A DNA stretch of 64,000 bases from Chryseobacterium arachidis (GCF_900129245.1 NZ_FQUT01000006.1:62001-126000), one strand, 5' to 3'. Shown: positions 43,022 through 54,792, counted from the first letter of the stretch. Notes: generated from the sequence alone by a model not told the origin. Made by a program: numbers and translations.

Positions 43022-45217
43022 ATGAAAAAAACAATTATTGTTTTATCTTTATTAGGGAATATATTCATATACGCCCAGGAAAAAACTAATAACCAGGTAA
43101 AAGAAAAACAAATTGAAGGGGTAACCATAACCCAAACTAAAAAAGCCGTTGAACAAAAAGCTGACCGCACTATCTTCGATTTTTCAGAACAACCGGCTTT
43201 AAATTCCGGGTCATCTTTAGAAGGCATTAAAAAACTTCCGGGCATGGTAGTGACCGACATCGCAGGAATGATGTACCAGGGAAAATCTTTACAGGTATAT
43301 ATGGATGGCAGACCTTTGAATATTTCCACCAACGACCTCACTGCATTTTTAGAAGGAATGCCTGCTTCATCTATCGAAAGAATTGAGGTAGTGACTCAAC
43401 CGGGCGCAGAGTTTCCGGCAACTTCGGGAGGTGCAATTTTGAATATTATTACTTCTAAATCAGCCAAAAGTTATCTTACGGCTACCTATTCCGGAGGATA
43501 TCGTTTTTCGGATTATGATAAATTCAGAAATAAGTTTAACAACAGTATTGCTTTAAACTCTAAAAACAAGTGGTTTGGCTGGCAATTCAGTGCAGGACAG
43601 AATTATAATGAGTCTTTCGGCAGTAATGAACTGGATGATGTATCGAAAGGATTTAATGATAAGTATAGCCGTTCTTATTTTGCAAAAGCAGCTACCACTT
43701 TTGAACTGGGAATGGACAGGCTATTGTTGAATTATGATTTCTTCAATTCCAATAATGATTCTTATAATACTTCCGAAGGTGTTACTTTGCGTAAAAACCC
43801 TGAGAATTTAAACATTCCTGAAAAGACGCAATATTTAAATGAGGGTAAAAGTAAAAACAAAAACTATAGAAATGAGTTTACAGCAACCTACCAGAAAAGA
43901 TTTGATAATAAAAACCAAAAACTAGATTTTAAATTCAATTATTCTAATTTCAGAAACAATTTTGATCAAAATGCGATCAATACCTATTATTATCTTTCTG
44001 GAAATTCTTTAGGGGAGATTTCCGATTTTGGAAATACTTCAACTCAAAATGCTTACAATATGAGAGTGGATTATTCTCAACCGATCAAGCTTTTGGAAGA
44101 AGGAAAGATCAGTATTGGAGGGATGTATGATAAATTGAATTTTAGGACCGATTTTATGGGTATTGAAAATCTCGATTACCAAAGACAGACCGCCTCCATG
44201 TATACCGAGTTGAACACAAAGTTTAAAAAATTCAGCTTCATCGCAGGTTTAAGGGCGGAAGATTATGATATTTCCGGGAAATCCTTAAACTTAGAGAGTG
44301 AAAAGTGGGATGATTTAAGAGCGTTTAAAAAGTTTCAATTGTTCCCTAACGCAAGCATCCAATATGATATTGCTAAATTAGTCTACTTTAATTTAAATTA
44401 TAGCCGAAAAATTACACTCCCAAGTACCGGACAATTAAACCCGAACAATACTACTTTCCAAAATCCGAATGTAAATATTTCAGGGAACCCCAATGTTCAG
44501 CCTACTATTTTTAATAATTTCGAAGCCAAGCTAAGCGCGTTTAATTACGGATTCATTAGCTATAATGTAAGCAAAGTAAACGATCAGGTAATGATGTATG
44601 TGGAAAAAGACGGATTTAATATCACCCAAACGAATGTAAACATCAGCTCTTTAACACAACATAGCTTCAATATTGCCATACCTGTTCCATTGATGATATT
44701 CAGCAAGCCTTTGAGTGAAGTGATGAAGTTCGACTTCAATCCTGACAAAATTAATTTCCTTTATTTCTATGCAGGATACCAGTTTCAGAATATTAAAGAA
44801 ATTACCGATCAGAAAGGCATGTGGTTCTTTAATGTTACCGGGCAGTTTCTCCTTCCGAAGGGCATTAAATTTGCACCCACCTTTTCCTATTCCACAAAAG
44901 GGAACTATTACTTCTTTCAGTCTACCCAGCCGATCATGAATCGTGTTAATGTAAACTTGAGCAAGAAATTTGACGGTGACCGATTAACCGTAAGTTTGTT
45001 TGCCGACGACATTTTCAACAGCAGCAGAATGAATTTCAAAACGGTAAATACTCCCACTCCTATCTATCTGAGTAACCGATGGGACAGCCGAACTTTCGGA
45101 ATTTCTGTAAATTATAAAATTCCTACAAAGAATAAATTAGCTAAAGTTGATCAAAATATCCTCAATACTGAAACTCCAAAAGATGACAATGGAGGAGTAC
45201 TGAATCAGGGGCAGTAA
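43022..45217 (+). CDS. TonB-dependent receptor-like outer-membrane barrel (OMP_b-brl_3 type)
   Basis: 731 residues: signal peptide ending IYAQE near 21, a plug-like domain (GSSLEGIKKLPGMVVTDIAG; LQVYMDGRPLNISTNDLTAF; IERIEVVTQPGAEFPATSGG) and an outer-membrane barrel of the PF14905 kind. It has the plug phrases of TonB-dependent transporters but no carboxypeptidase-like N-terminal domain. No SusD-like gene follows, so it is not a polysaccharide uptake pair. The ligand is unknown. It is single, ending in a 17-bp perfect hairpin. Confidence 0.87.
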   Translation: MKKTIIVLSLLGNIFIYAQEKTNNQVKEKQIEGVTITQTKKAVEQKADRTIFDFSEQPALNSGSSLEGIKKLPGMVVTDIAGMMYQGKSLQVYMDGRPLNISTNDLTAFLEGMPASSIERIEVVTQPGAEFPATSGGAILNIITSKSAKSYLTATYSGGYRFSDYDKFRNKFNNSIALNSKNKWFGWQFSAGQNYNESFGSNELDDVSKGFNDKYSRSYFAKAATTFELGMDRLLLNYDFFNSNNDSYNTSEGVTLRKNPENLNIPEKTQYLNEGKSKNKNYRNEFTATYQKRFDNKNQKLDFKFNYSNFRNNFDQNAINTYYYLSGNSLGEISDFGNTSTQNAYNMRVDYSQPIKLLEEGKISIGGMYDKLNFRTDFMGIENLDYQRQTASMYTELNTKFKKFSFIAGLRAEDYDISGKSLNLESEKWDDLRAFKKFQLFPNASIQYDIAKLVYFNLNYSRKITLPSTGQLNPNNTTFQNPNVNISGNPNVQPTIFNNFEAKLSAFNYGFISYNVSKVNDQVMMYVEKDGFNITQTNVNISSLTQHSFNIAIPVPLMIFSKPLSEVMKFDFNPDKINFLYFYAGYQFQNIKEITDQKGMWFFNVTGQFLLPKGIKFAPTFSYSTKGNYYFFQSTQPIMNRVNVNLSKKFDGDRLTVSLFADDIFNSSRMNFKTVNTPTPIYLSNRWDSRTFGISVNYKIPTKNKLAKVDQNILNTETPKDDNGGVLNQGQ

Positions 45218-45231
45218 GATCTACAATCAAA

Positions 45232-45265
45232 AAAACGAGTCAGCAAATATTTGCTGACTCGTTTT
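45232..45265. terminator. Bidirectional terminator, perfect 17-bp palindrome
   Basis: Bases 45232-45248 are the exact reverse complement of 45249-45265 (no spacer), so some central pairs must open to form a loop. It separates the receptor gene from the convergent thi operon end. Confidence 0.85.
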
Positions 45266-45280
45266 CTTTAACAATATAAT

Positions 45281-45991
45281 TTAGAAATCAACCGTCTGAA
45301 ATCTCCATTCCAGCGTATCAATTAATGTGAGTTGATTCAATTGTAAAGGTAAATCCGTTATTATTTTTAAGGTCAGATTGGCCATCATGCTTCCTACTAT
45401 TCCGGGCAAAGATCCGAGAACTCCGAGACTGTCACAATCCGGAAGATTTTCATCGAAAGGAGGCTCCGGAAAAATATCTCTTAAGTTCTTACTTCCATTG
45501 TAATTGAAAATCGCAACCTGTCCTGAAAAACCAAGAATACTTCCATACACTAAAGGCTTTTTCAGTTTCACACAAACATCATTAACTAAATATCTCGTTT
45601 TAAAATTATCTGATCCGTCGATAATAATATCAAATCCGGAAATAATTTCTTCTGCATTAGCCTCATCGAGCTTTTGCTCAATTCCAATAAATTTAACCTG
45701 ATGATTGAGACTTTTCACAAATTTTTCAGCACTTTTCACTTTAGAAACTCCGACAGAATTTTCATTATGGATAATCTGTCTGTTTAAATTATGCATTTCC
45801 ACTTTGTCAAAATCTGCAACCCCCAATATTCCGACTCCAGCTGCCGCCAAATACTGAATAACCGGACTGCCCAGTCCTCCTGCTCCAATGACAAGCACTT
45901 TAGCATTCCTGATTTTCCGCTGACCTTCCAAACCAATTTCTTCAATAAAAATCTGGCGGCTGTATCTTGCAAAAACATCTTCGTTTTTCAT
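45281..45991 (-). CDS. thiF: ThiF/MoeB-like adenylyltransferase, thi operon member
   Basis: ThiF adenylates the C-terminal glycine of ThiS so that sulfur can be loaded. Nucleotide motif VIGAGGLGSPVIQYLAAAGV near 31-50, DSDNF-like GSDNFKTRYLVND near 123 and the Cys block PDCDSLGVLGSLPGIVG near 185-201. Zinc CxxC pairs of MoeB/ThiF are missing: the first position reads NLRDIFPEPP and the protein ends (FQTVDF) before the second, so at 236 residues it is zinc-free. It is the last gene of the operon, 11 bases after thiH. Confidence 0.9.
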   Translation of the reverse strand: MKNEDVFARYSRQIFIEEIGLEGQRKIRNAKVLVIGAGGLGSPVIQYLAAAGVGILGVADFDKVEMHNLNRQIIHNENSVGVSKVKSAEKFVKSLNHQVKFIGIEQKLDEANAEEIISGFDIIIDGSDNFKTRYLVNDVCVKLKKPLVYGSILGFSGQVAIFNYNGSKNLRDIFPEPPFDENLPDCDSLGVLGSLPGIVGSMMANLTLKIITDLPLQLNQLTLIDTLEWRFQTVDF

Positions 45992-46002
45992 TACAATTTT
46001 AT

Positions 46003-47121
46003 TTAAACTCCACTATAAACAGCATCCCAATCTTTCATAATCGGGTCATAGCCTGCTTTTTTAATGATTTTTTTTATTTCGTCCATACTTCTTTCATCAC
46101 TGGTCTCAAATTGCTCTAAAGATTCTTTATCCACCGCATAACCTCCGGGATTTGTTTTTGAAGCAGCACTCATCGCTGTTGCTCCCAATGAAATAATATT
46201 ATTCCTGAATTTTTCATTTTCCCGCGTTGAAATTGAAATTTCCAAGTCTTCATTCCAGATTCTGTAAGCGCAGATTAATTGCAGTAAATCTTTATCAGAC
46301 ATAATAAAATTAGGTTCGATAATTCCTTCTGCTGGTCGAAGTCTTGGAAATGAAACCGAAAACTTAGATTTCCAATACGTTTTTTGAAGATAATCGATGT
46401 GAAGCGCATTAAAAAAACTGTCGACGCGCCAATCTTCCAAACCAAGCAAAACTCCCAATCCCATTTTATGAATTCCGGCATTGCCAATTCTGTCAGGTGT
46501 TTCCAGACGAAAATTAAAATTTGATTTTTTTCCTTTCGGATGATATTCTTTATAGACTTCCTTGTGATAGGTTTCCTGATACACTAAAACTGCGTTCACT
46601 CCCGCTTCATGAAGCTGCCCATATTCTTCGTCAGACAAAGGCTGGACTTCAATTGAGATGTTAGCAAAATGAGGTTTTAATAATTTCACAGCATTCAAAA
46701 AGTAATCGATTCCTACTGTTTTATTAGCCTCTCCGCTTACCAGCAGCACATGATTTACCCCCATTGATTTTAAAACGGTGGCTTCAATCATCAATTCGGT
46801 ATCAGTCAGTGTTTTTCTCTTGATGGAATTATCTAAACTAAAACCACAATACGTACAAATGTTCTGACATTCATTACTCAAATACAACGGAGCATACAGC
46901 TGAATGGTCTTTCCAAAGCGTTTTTGGGTAAGCTGCTGAGCCATTTTTGCCATAGCCTCTAATTTTTGAGAAGCGACAGGAGACAGTAAATTCAGGAAAT
47001 CTTCTATTGTTTTAGAACTTTTTCGGAGACTTTTTTCGACATCGGAGAGCGTCACTTTCTCAAGCTTTTCTCTTACCTCTTCCCATTGGTATTTTTCAAA
47101 AAATCCTTTAAAACTCTTCAT
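46003..47121 (-). CDS. thiH: 2-iminoacetate synthase
   Basis: Radical SAM enzyme that splits tyrosine to give dehydroglycine for the thiazole ring. From the ATG at 47121 there are 372 residues, with the CX3CX2C cluster C85-C89-C92 in SNECQNICTYCGF. Because thiH rather than thiO (glycine oxidase) is present, the thiazole nitrogen/carbon comes from tyrosine. The longer frame upstream uses a non-ATG start and is not favoured. Preceded by a 107-base gap holding a repeat; 11 bases to thiF. Confidence 0.95.
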   Translation of the reverse strand: MKSFKGFFEKYQWEEVREKLEKVTLSDVEKSLRKSSKTIEDFLNLLSPVASQKLEAMAKMAQQLTQKRFGKTIQLYAPLYLSNECQNICTYCGFSLDNSIKRKTLTDTELMIEATVLKSMGVNHVLLVSGEANKTVGIDYFLNAVKLLKPHFANISIEVQPLSDEEYGQLHEAGVNAVLVYQETYHKEVYKEYHPKGKKSNFNFRLETPDRIGNAGIHKMGLGVLLGLEDWRVDSFFNALHIDYLQKTYWKSKFSVSFPRLRPAEGIIEPNFIMSDKDLLQLICAYRIWNEDLEISISTRENEKFRNNIISLGATAMSAASKTNPGGYAVDKESLEQFETSDERSMDEIKKIIKKAGYDPIMKDWDAVYSGV

Positions 47122-47159
47122 AAATTTAGTTTTAATCAAAATAAATTGCAAACCGTATT

Positions 47160-47222
47160 TGATAAGATTGATAGGATTGCATCCTATCCTTTATTAAATC
47201 GTCCCTTTGGACTCTTCCGTCC
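47160..47222. repeat. Putative dispersed repeat in the thiG-thiH gap
   Basis: GATAGGAT-TGC-ATCCTATC (47170-47188) is a perfect 8-bp hairpin, followed by CTTTATTAAATCGTCCCTTT and GGACTCTTCCGTCC. The phrase resembles a family that I recall between flavobacterial genes, read as ASYPLLNRPFG when translated, but this is from memory. It is unusual within an operon with otherwise tight or overlapping genes. Confidence 0.45.
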
Positions 47223-47228
47223 TGTGTA

Positions 47229-48005
47229 TTATTCAAATAAAAAAGAAGTCAACGGACTTGAAGCTTCTGCATAATTTCCAATGGCTCCCAGTCCGGATTC
47301 AAAAGCTCTTCTTCCGGCAATAACACCTTCTTTAAAAGCCAGTGCCATATGTACAGGATTTTGCGCTACTGCAATGGCAGTATTCACCAAAACTGCATCA
47401 GCGCCCATTTCCATTGCTTTCGCTGCGTCTGAAGGAGCGCCAATTCCTGCATCTACCACGACCGGTACATTGCTTTGACTGATAATGATTTCCAAAAAGT
47501 CTAATGTTTTTAATCCTTTATTTGTTCCGATAGGTGCTCCCAAAGGCATCACCACCGCCGTTCCTGCATCTTCAAGACGTTTACATAAAACCGGATCTGC
47601 GTGAATGTAAGGCATTACGACGAATCCTAATTTTGCCAGCTCTTCCGTTGCATATAAAGTCTCTATTGGGTCGGGTAATAAGTATTTTGGATCGGGATGA
47701 ATTTCCAGTTTCACCCAGTTGGTTTCCAAAGCTTCTCTTGCCAGTTGTGCTGCTAAAACCGCTTCTTTAGCCGTTCTCGCGCCTGAAGTGTTGGGTAAAA
47801 GATGAGATTTTGTCGGCTTTAAGGCATTTAAAATATCATCTTCTGAAGAATTGGCATCAATTCTTTTCAAGGCCATTGTTACAAGTTCACTTTCTGAAGC
47901 GATGATGGAATCCGTCATCTCGGAAAGGCTTCCGAATTTTCCTGTCCCTAAAAACAATCTCGATTCGAAAGTCCTGTCTGCTATTTTTAATTGTTGATTT
48001 TTCAT
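47229..48005 (-). CDS. thiG: Thiazole synthase
   Basis: ThiG builds the thiazole phosphate from deoxyxylulose phosphate, dehydroglycine and ThiS thiocarboxylate. TIM-barrel with the Schiff-base Lys probably near 103 ([10 protein letters not shown]), [18 protein letters not shown] near 149-165 and [18 protein letters not shown], ending in the phosphate loop [18 protein letters not shown]. Its start shares one base with the thiE stop. Confidence 0.96.
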   Translation of the reverse strand: MKNQQLKIADRTFESRLFLGTGKFGSLSEMTDSIIASESELVTMALKRIDANSSEDDILNALKPTKSHLLPNTSGARTAKEAVLAAQLAREALETNWVKLEIHPDPKYLLPDPIETLYATEELAKLGFVVMPYIHADPVLCKRLEDAGTAVVMPLGAPIGTNKGLKTLDFLEIIISQSNVPVVVDAGIGAPSDAAKAMEMGADAVLVNTAIAVAQNPVHMALAFKEGVIAGRRAFESGLGAIGNYAEASSPLTSFLFE

Positions 48006-48616
48006 TAGATAACTTTTTTAAATTCTTTGATAATAGAAGGTCGATCAGTAATTTGCCCTGAAACTGCAACTCCATAAATTCCAATTTGTTGCAACAAATC
48101 AATATCTTCCAATAGAACTCCGCCAATGGCAAATATTTTGGGAATTTCAATTGCTTTTTCTTTTAAACCTTTAATGATTTCCTGATAACCTTCAAATCCC
48201 AAGATCGGACTTAGTTGTTCTTTGGTCGAAGTAAACCGCAATGGTCCTAAACCGATATAATCACAAGGCTCATTTATTCTTTGAAGAACATCTGAAATTG
48301 TATTTGCTGTTCCTCCAATGATTTTATTTTTGCCTAAAATATGTCTCGCAATTTCTATGGAAGTATCTTTTAACCCCAGATGAACACCATCTGCATCCAA
48401 ATCTTTCGCAATCTGAACATGGTCGTTGATAATACAAACAGTATCATTGTCTGCACATAGTTTTTTTGAAATTTCACAAAGTCTTATGAATTCGTGCTCA
48501 GGAGCATTCTTCCAACGAACCTGAATCCATTCGATTCCGTTATCAAGAGCTTTTCGTATATTCAGTTCCTGATCTTCTATGGTAAATCCCTGAGAGATGT
48601 ATTGTAATTTTTCCAT
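48005..48616 (-). CDS. thiE: Thiamine phosphate synthase
   Basis: ThiE joins HMP-PP with thiazole phosphate to make thiamine monophosphate. 203 residues: WIQVRWKN near 31, [18 protein letters not shown] near 64-81, [28 protein letters not shown] and FAIGGV near 162. Active-site signature positions (Arg/Lys near 33-35, HLG, GP..TSTK) are all seen. It overlaps thiG by one base and follows thiD with three bases between. Confidence 0.94.
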   Translation of the reverse strand: MEKLQYISQGFTIEDQELNIRKALDNGIEWIQVRWKNAPEHEFIRLCEISKKLCADNDTVCIINDHVQIAKDLDADGVHLGLKDTSIEIARHILGKNKIIGGTANTISDVLQRINEPCDYIGLGPLRFTSTKEQLSPILGFEGYQEIIKGLKEKAIEIPKIFAIGGVLLEDIDLLQQIGIYGVAVSGQITDRPSIIKEFKKVI

Positions 48617-48619
48617 TTT

Positions 48620-49332
48620 TTAATTTGAATGAAATCCTAATAAAGTTGGATTGCTTGTTAAAAATTTTTCAATGTATAATTTTCCTTTTCTACAGGCCAT
48701 TTCTAAATTTTCGCCTTTTACTAAATGACTTACAATGGCAGAAGAAAGCACGCAACCCGAACCATGTTTTGGATAAAAGCCGGAAACCACATTATTGGGT
48801 TCAATAGATATTTCTTTCCCGTTTTGAATTAAAATATCTGTTCCTATTTTATCTTCTCTATGCCCCCCTTTTACCAAGACCGAACAAGAGTTTTCTAAAA
48901 GACTCGCCCCCTTCAATACTTTGTATTCATTATAATTCGGAGTGATTAAATCAATTTGATTCACCACATTTTTCAAATCTGTAATTGTATTGATATCAAA
49001 AAAAGAAAATTCCGAAGTACTTTTTAACACAGAATCCCAAACAATTTTGGCTTCAGAATTATTATTTTTAATCGCTTTAATAATTTCGCTTAAAAAATCA
49101 GCATCTTTTACCACTCCGATTTTCACCGATTCCACATGATAATTTTTCATTAAAACATCAATTGCTGATAAAATTGTTTCTAAAGACTGCCATTCCAGAC
49201 TTAGACATTGTGATTCCGTCTGAATCGTCATTGCCGTACAAACGCCTAATCCCTGAACTTTTAACTCTTCAAATGTTTTAATGTCCGCCAGTAAACCAGC
49301 CCCGCCACTTGGATCGAAACCTGCTACACTAA

Positions 49333-49357
<25 letters not shown>
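48620..49357 (-). CDS. thiD: Hydroxymethylpyrimidine/phosphomethylpyrimidine kinase
   Basis: ThiD phosphorylates HMP and HMP-P. Ribokinase-like fold of 245 residues with SVAGFDPSGGAGLLADIKTF near 10-29, VQGLGVCTAMTIQTE near 34-48, ITPNYNEYKVL and the anion hole GSGCVLSSAIVSHL near 204-217. Its first 25 bases overlap the end of the TenI-like gene. It is single-domain, without the ThiE fusion seen in some bacteria. Confidence 0.95.
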
Positions 49358-51737
<2,380 letters not shown>

Positions 51738-51746
51738 TTATAGAGA

Positions 51747-51953
51747 TTAACCGCCTTGGGTAGCAGTGATAATTAAAATTGAATCTTTGTTCTTGAGAAA
51801 TGTTTCCGCCCAGAATGACTGCGGAATAATGCGATTGTTGAGTGCCACGGCAATACCTTTTTTCTTTTCGGGTAATTCCATAGCAATGAGTGCTTCCAGA
51901 TTTTCGGGAAGTACTTCAAAATTTCTTGTCGTGTGGTTGATTGTGAGTTCCAT
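51747..51953 (-). CDS. thiS: Sulfur carrier protein ThiS
   Basis: 68 residues from the ATG at 51953 (MELTINHTTRNFEV); an ATG three codons upstream is the alternative. Ubiquitin-like fold ending IITATQGG, where the terminal Gly is adenylated by ThiF and converted to thiocarboxylate. First gene of the thi operon, downstream of the TPP riboswitch. Confidence 0.93.
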   Translation of the reverse strand: MELTINHTTRNFEVLPENLEALIAMELPEKKKGIAVALNNRIIPQSFWAETFLKNKDSILIITATQGG

Positions 51954-52026
51954 TCCTAACATTTTTTAAAAATGCACCTCAGGAATGGCCGTTATTGTAC
52001 AATAGAATGTACAGCAAAAGTCATCT

Positions 52027-52108
52027 ACTTTTCCCTACGCTAGTATGATCTAGAAATCAGGTTCAAAGGGTAAAATCTCAGCCCGTTTGTTTAACAGACA
52101 CCCCTAAA
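52027..52108 (-). promoter_or_regulatory. TPP riboswitch of the thi operon
   Basis: On the minus strand AGGGGTG, GGGCTGAGATTTTACCC, TTGAACCTGATTTCTAGATC and GCGTAGGGAAAAG are all present in order, the full THI element. It stands 65-75 bases before thiS and should lower expression of the eight-gene operon when TPP is high. Confidence 0.96.
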
Positions 52109-52116
52109 GTGTGGGA

Positions 52117-52147
52117 CGAATTTAGACATTTTTTTAGAATGGGCAAA
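52117..52147 (-). promoter_or_regulatory. Promoter of the thi operon
   Basis: On the minus strand TTTG (52147-52144), a 19-bp spacer and TAAATTCG (52124-52117), one change from TAnnTTTG. The start would lie close to the riboswitch. Confidence 0.7.
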
Positions 52148-52170
52148 ATTTTTAATTTTAAATGATATAA

Positions 52171-52202
52171 AAAAGATTACCTCAAAATCGAGATAATCCT
52201 TT
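52171..52202 (-). terminator. Terminator of the GH19 gene
   Basis: AAAAGATTACCTC (52171-52183) pairs with GAGATAATCCTTT (52190-52202) with two G-U pairs; on the minus strand TTTTTTATATC follows. It insulates the thi promoter. Confidence 0.75.
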
Positions 52203-52238
52203 AAATTCAGTCAAGTTTTATTAATTGATTTGTATTGA

Positions 52239-52826
52239 TTACAGAAAATAATGCAATCCGGCTTTGTAACGATTCAGCCTGTCCGGTAAACCGTTGTAAC
52301 CGCCATTGATCATTTTTGTGATTTTTTTGAACACCACCAAATTATTTCCGGTATCGATACTTTTGGTGATATCAATCTGGTCTGCCAAGGCATTCAGTTT
52401 CCTGCTGTTCCAGAACCAGCCTGCGCTTTCGGCTGCGTTTTTTAATTGAATATCATTACATTTTGTGACGTTTTTCCCGCCCAGAAATGAAGGATTTACG
52501 GTAAAGTCCGTTCCTAAGGCAAGAGAAACCGATTTATAATTCGCTCTTCCCGTAATCTGGATCAGGCCTCTCCCTTTAAATCTTACGCCATCCCCTTTTT
52601 GAGTATTTCCTAAGTCTGCTCTATTTTCATACGCACTTCCGCTCGCCAATTCTTCGGTATAAAAAAGACCGCCGCTTTCGTGACCGACCTGTGCTAAAAA
52701 ATTCAACATTCTTGAAGGAGTATTAATAGAAAACTTATCACATGTTGCTACAACATATGGTAAAAATTTTGAAGCATACGTCGATTTGGAACATGTTGCT
52801 TCTTTCAGTTGTCCAAGTGTAAGCAT
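52239..52826 (-). CDS. Glycoside hydrolase family 19 enzyme (chitinase/endolysin-like)
   Basis: 195 residues of a single GH19 domain: FLAQVGHESGGLFYTEEL near 44-61 with the catalytic Glu pair (HESGG and TEE), FKGRGLIQITGRANYKSVS near 84-102, and AAESAGWFWNSRKLN near 133. GH19 cleaves chitin, or peptidoglycan in phage-type members; the compact size without chitin-binding module is like the endolysin-type. There is no signal peptide and no holin or phage genes nearby, so how it reaches its target is unclear. Alone between the panB operon and the thi promoter. Confidence 0.85.
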   Translation of the reverse strand: MLTLGQLKEATCSKSTYASKFLPYVVATCDKFSINTPSRMLNFLAQVGHESGGLFYTEELASGSAYENRADLGNTQKGDGVRFKGRGLIQITGRANYKSVSLALGTDFTVNPSFLGGKNVTKCNDIQLKNAAESAGWFWNSRKLNALADQIDITKSIDTGNNLVVFKKITKMINGGYNGLPDRLNRYKAGLHYFL

Positions 52827-52944
52827 GGTTATTGCTCTTTAAAATTGATAGTGTAAAGCTATTTTTAAAAAACAAATACCGATACGGGGAAATTACTATT
52901 TTATGTTAAGTATTTTTACGGAATTTAATTTAGAATTCAAAAAA

Positions 52945-53622
52945 CTAATCTTCACAAGCCCTCCAAACCACATCATTTTGTGGAACCGGAGCAATAATTT
53001 CAATATTTTCTTTAGTTACCGGATGAATAAATTCCAGCTTTCTGGCGTGAAGACTGATCCCGCCGTCTGAATTAGACCGTGGTGCGCCGTATTTTAAATC
53101 TCCTTTAATCGGAACTCCGGTTTTTGATAATTGTGCTCTGATCTGGTGATGTCTTCCTGTTTCAAGATCAATTTCCAGCAAAAGATAATTATCCAGCGAT
53201 TTAATCACGTTATATGTAAGAATGGCTTCTTTCGCTCCATCCGTTGCTTTAGGGAAAACAATGGCTTTATTATTTTTTTCGTTTTTCTTTAAATAATGAA
53301 CCAGTCTTTGCGTCTTTGGAATCATTTCCTTGGCTACAACAGCCCAGTATGTTTTTTTAACTTCACGGTTTTTCACCATCTGAGTTAAACGCGACAATGC
53401 CTTGGAAGTTTTAGCATAGATCACCAAACCCGAAGTAGGTCTGTCGATACGATGAACCAAACCGAGAAAAACATTTCCCGGCTTGTCATCTCTTTTTTTT
53501 ATAAAATCTTTGATTAATTCCAGTAAAGAATCGTCGCCGGTTTTGTCGCCCTGAACGAGCTGTCCGACTTTTTTATTAATGACCAAAAGATGGTTGTCTT
53601 CATAAACAATCTGCTCCTCCAT
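52945..53622 (-). CDS. RluA-family pseudouridine synthase
   Basis: 225 residues with the catalytic motif GLVHRIDRPTSGLVIYAKT near 52-70 (Asp in HRIDR), and the RluA block TGRHHQIRAQLS near 164. It isomerises uridine in 23S rRNA or tRNA; the exact target (RluC-, RluD- or TruC-like) is not assignable, and no S4 domain is visible. Last gene of the panB operon, three bases after the 107-residue gene. Confidence 0.9.
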   Translation of the reverse strand: MEEQIVYEDNHLLVINKKVGQLVQGDKTGDDSLLELIKDFIKKRDDKPGNVFLGLVHRIDRPTSGLVIYAKTSKALSRLTQMVKNREVKKTYWAVVAKEMIPKTQRLVHYLKKNEKNNKAIVFPKATDGAKEAILTYNVIKSLDNYLLLEIDLETGRHHQIRAQLSKTGVPIKGDLKYGAPRSNSDGGISLHARKLEFIHPVTKENIEIIAPVPQNDVVWRACED

Positions 53623-53625
53623 AAT

Positions 53626-53949
53626 TTACTGTCGGTAAGTAGGTCTGTTTGAAAATGAAAGGATGATTCCTGCGAGAAGTCCTAACGTTTTTATCCCTGA
53701 AATTTTCCATTCCGGTGGAAAAAATGCACCGATAATGCAAAGTCCGGCAGCAGCATACATTCCATAGACAAAATTTTTATTTGTAAGAAAAGGTGCCTGA
53801 AGAAAAAAGCTGATCCCGATCAGAATATAAAATACTTTTTTCGATAATAAATTATTGATTTCCGGAGAAAAGAAATTGAACCATCCCGCCGCAAGACAAA
53901 GCAGTGCAACAATGGATAAAATCCCCTGAATAGACTGTTGGTTTCTCAT
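53626..53949 (-). CDS. Small membrane protein, unknown function
   Basis: 107 residues with four predicted membrane segments (GILSIVALLCLAAGWFNFF, VFYILIGISFFLQAPF, YGMYAAAGLCIIGAFFPP, TLGLLAGIILSFSNR). No motif known to me. Three bases after panB and three before the rluA-like gene, so translated from that message. Confidence 0.75.
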   Translation of the reverse strand: MRNQQSIQGILSIVALLCLAAGWFNFFSPEINNLLSKKVFYILIGISFFLQAPFLTNKNFVYGMYAAAGLCIIGAFFPPEWKISGIKTLGLLAGIILSFSNRPTYRQ

Positions 53950-53952
53950 GAA

Positions 53953-54768
53953 TTAATAACTTTCATTTTCGGTAGGAAACTCCTGACCTTTTACATCTTT
54001 CACGTATTGAGCAACTGCTCCTGTGATTTCCGTATACAGATCAAGATATCTTCTTAAAAATTTCGGACTGAAACCTTTGTTCATTCCTACCATATCGTGG
54101 TACACCAAAACCTGTCCGTCACAATGAGGACCCGCGCCAATTCCGATGGTTGGGATTGAAATTGATTCCGTTACTTTTTTAGCCAAATCTGCCGGAATTT
54201 TCTCCAAAACCACAGAGAAACATCCTAATTCTTCTAATAATTGAGCATCAGCGATTAATTTTTCCGCCTCCGCTTCTTCTTTAGCTCTTACTTTATAGGT
54301 TCCGAATTTGTAAATAGACTGAGGTGTTAATCCCAAATGTCCCATTACAGGAATTCCCGCGTTGATAATTTTTTTAATAGATTTTGAAATTTCTTTTCCT
54401 CCTTCAATTTTTACCGCATGAGCACCTCCTTCTTTCATCATTCTTACCGCAGATTCCAGTGCTTTTTCAGGATTACTCTGGTATGTTCCGAAAGGAAGAT
54501 CGGCAACGACCAAAGCTCTGTCAGTTCCTCTGATCACACTCTGAGAATGGTAAATCATCTGATCCAATGTAATTGGCAACGTAGTTTCAAAACCTGCCAT
54601 TACATTCGCTGCAGAATCACCTATCAAAACCGCATCAATTCCTCCCGCATCCACCATTTTCGCTGTGGTAAAATCGTATGCCGTAAGCATCGTAATTTTT
54701 TCCTTGTCGAATTTCATTTTTCGCAAGGTTTCAGTCGTAACTTTTTTAATTTCAGAATGAACAGACAT
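53953..54768 (-). CDS. panB: 3-methyl-2-oxobutanoate hydroxymethyltransferase
   Basis: PanB makes ketopantoate for pantothenate and CoA synthesis. 271 residues, typical: [20 protein letters not shown] near 23-42, [20 protein letters not shown] with metal ligand Asp near 52, VKIEGGKE near 119, and [20 protein letters not shown] near 202-221. First gene of a three-gene operon. No panC or panD is in the window. Confidence 0.96.
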   Translation of the reverse strand: MSVHSEIKKVTTETLRKMKFDKEKITMLTAYDFTTAKMVDAGGIDAVLIGDSAANVMAGFETTLPITLDQMIYHSQSVIRGTDRALVVADLPFGTYQSNPEKALESAVRMMKEGGAHAVKIEGGKEISKSIKKIINAGIPVMGHLGLTPQSIYKFGTYKVRAKEEAEAEKLIADAQLLEELGCFSVVLEKIPADLAKKVTESISIPTIGIGAGPHCDGQVLVYHDMVGMNKGFSPKFLRRYLDLYTEITGAVAQYVKDVKGQEFPTENESY

Positions 54769-54792
54769 AATGTATCTATTTTAAAAGTTAAA

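Noticed and set aside
43022-45217. SusC/SusD polysaccharide uptake system
   Set aside because: No carboxypeptidase-like N-terminal domain of SusC and no SusD gene downstream.
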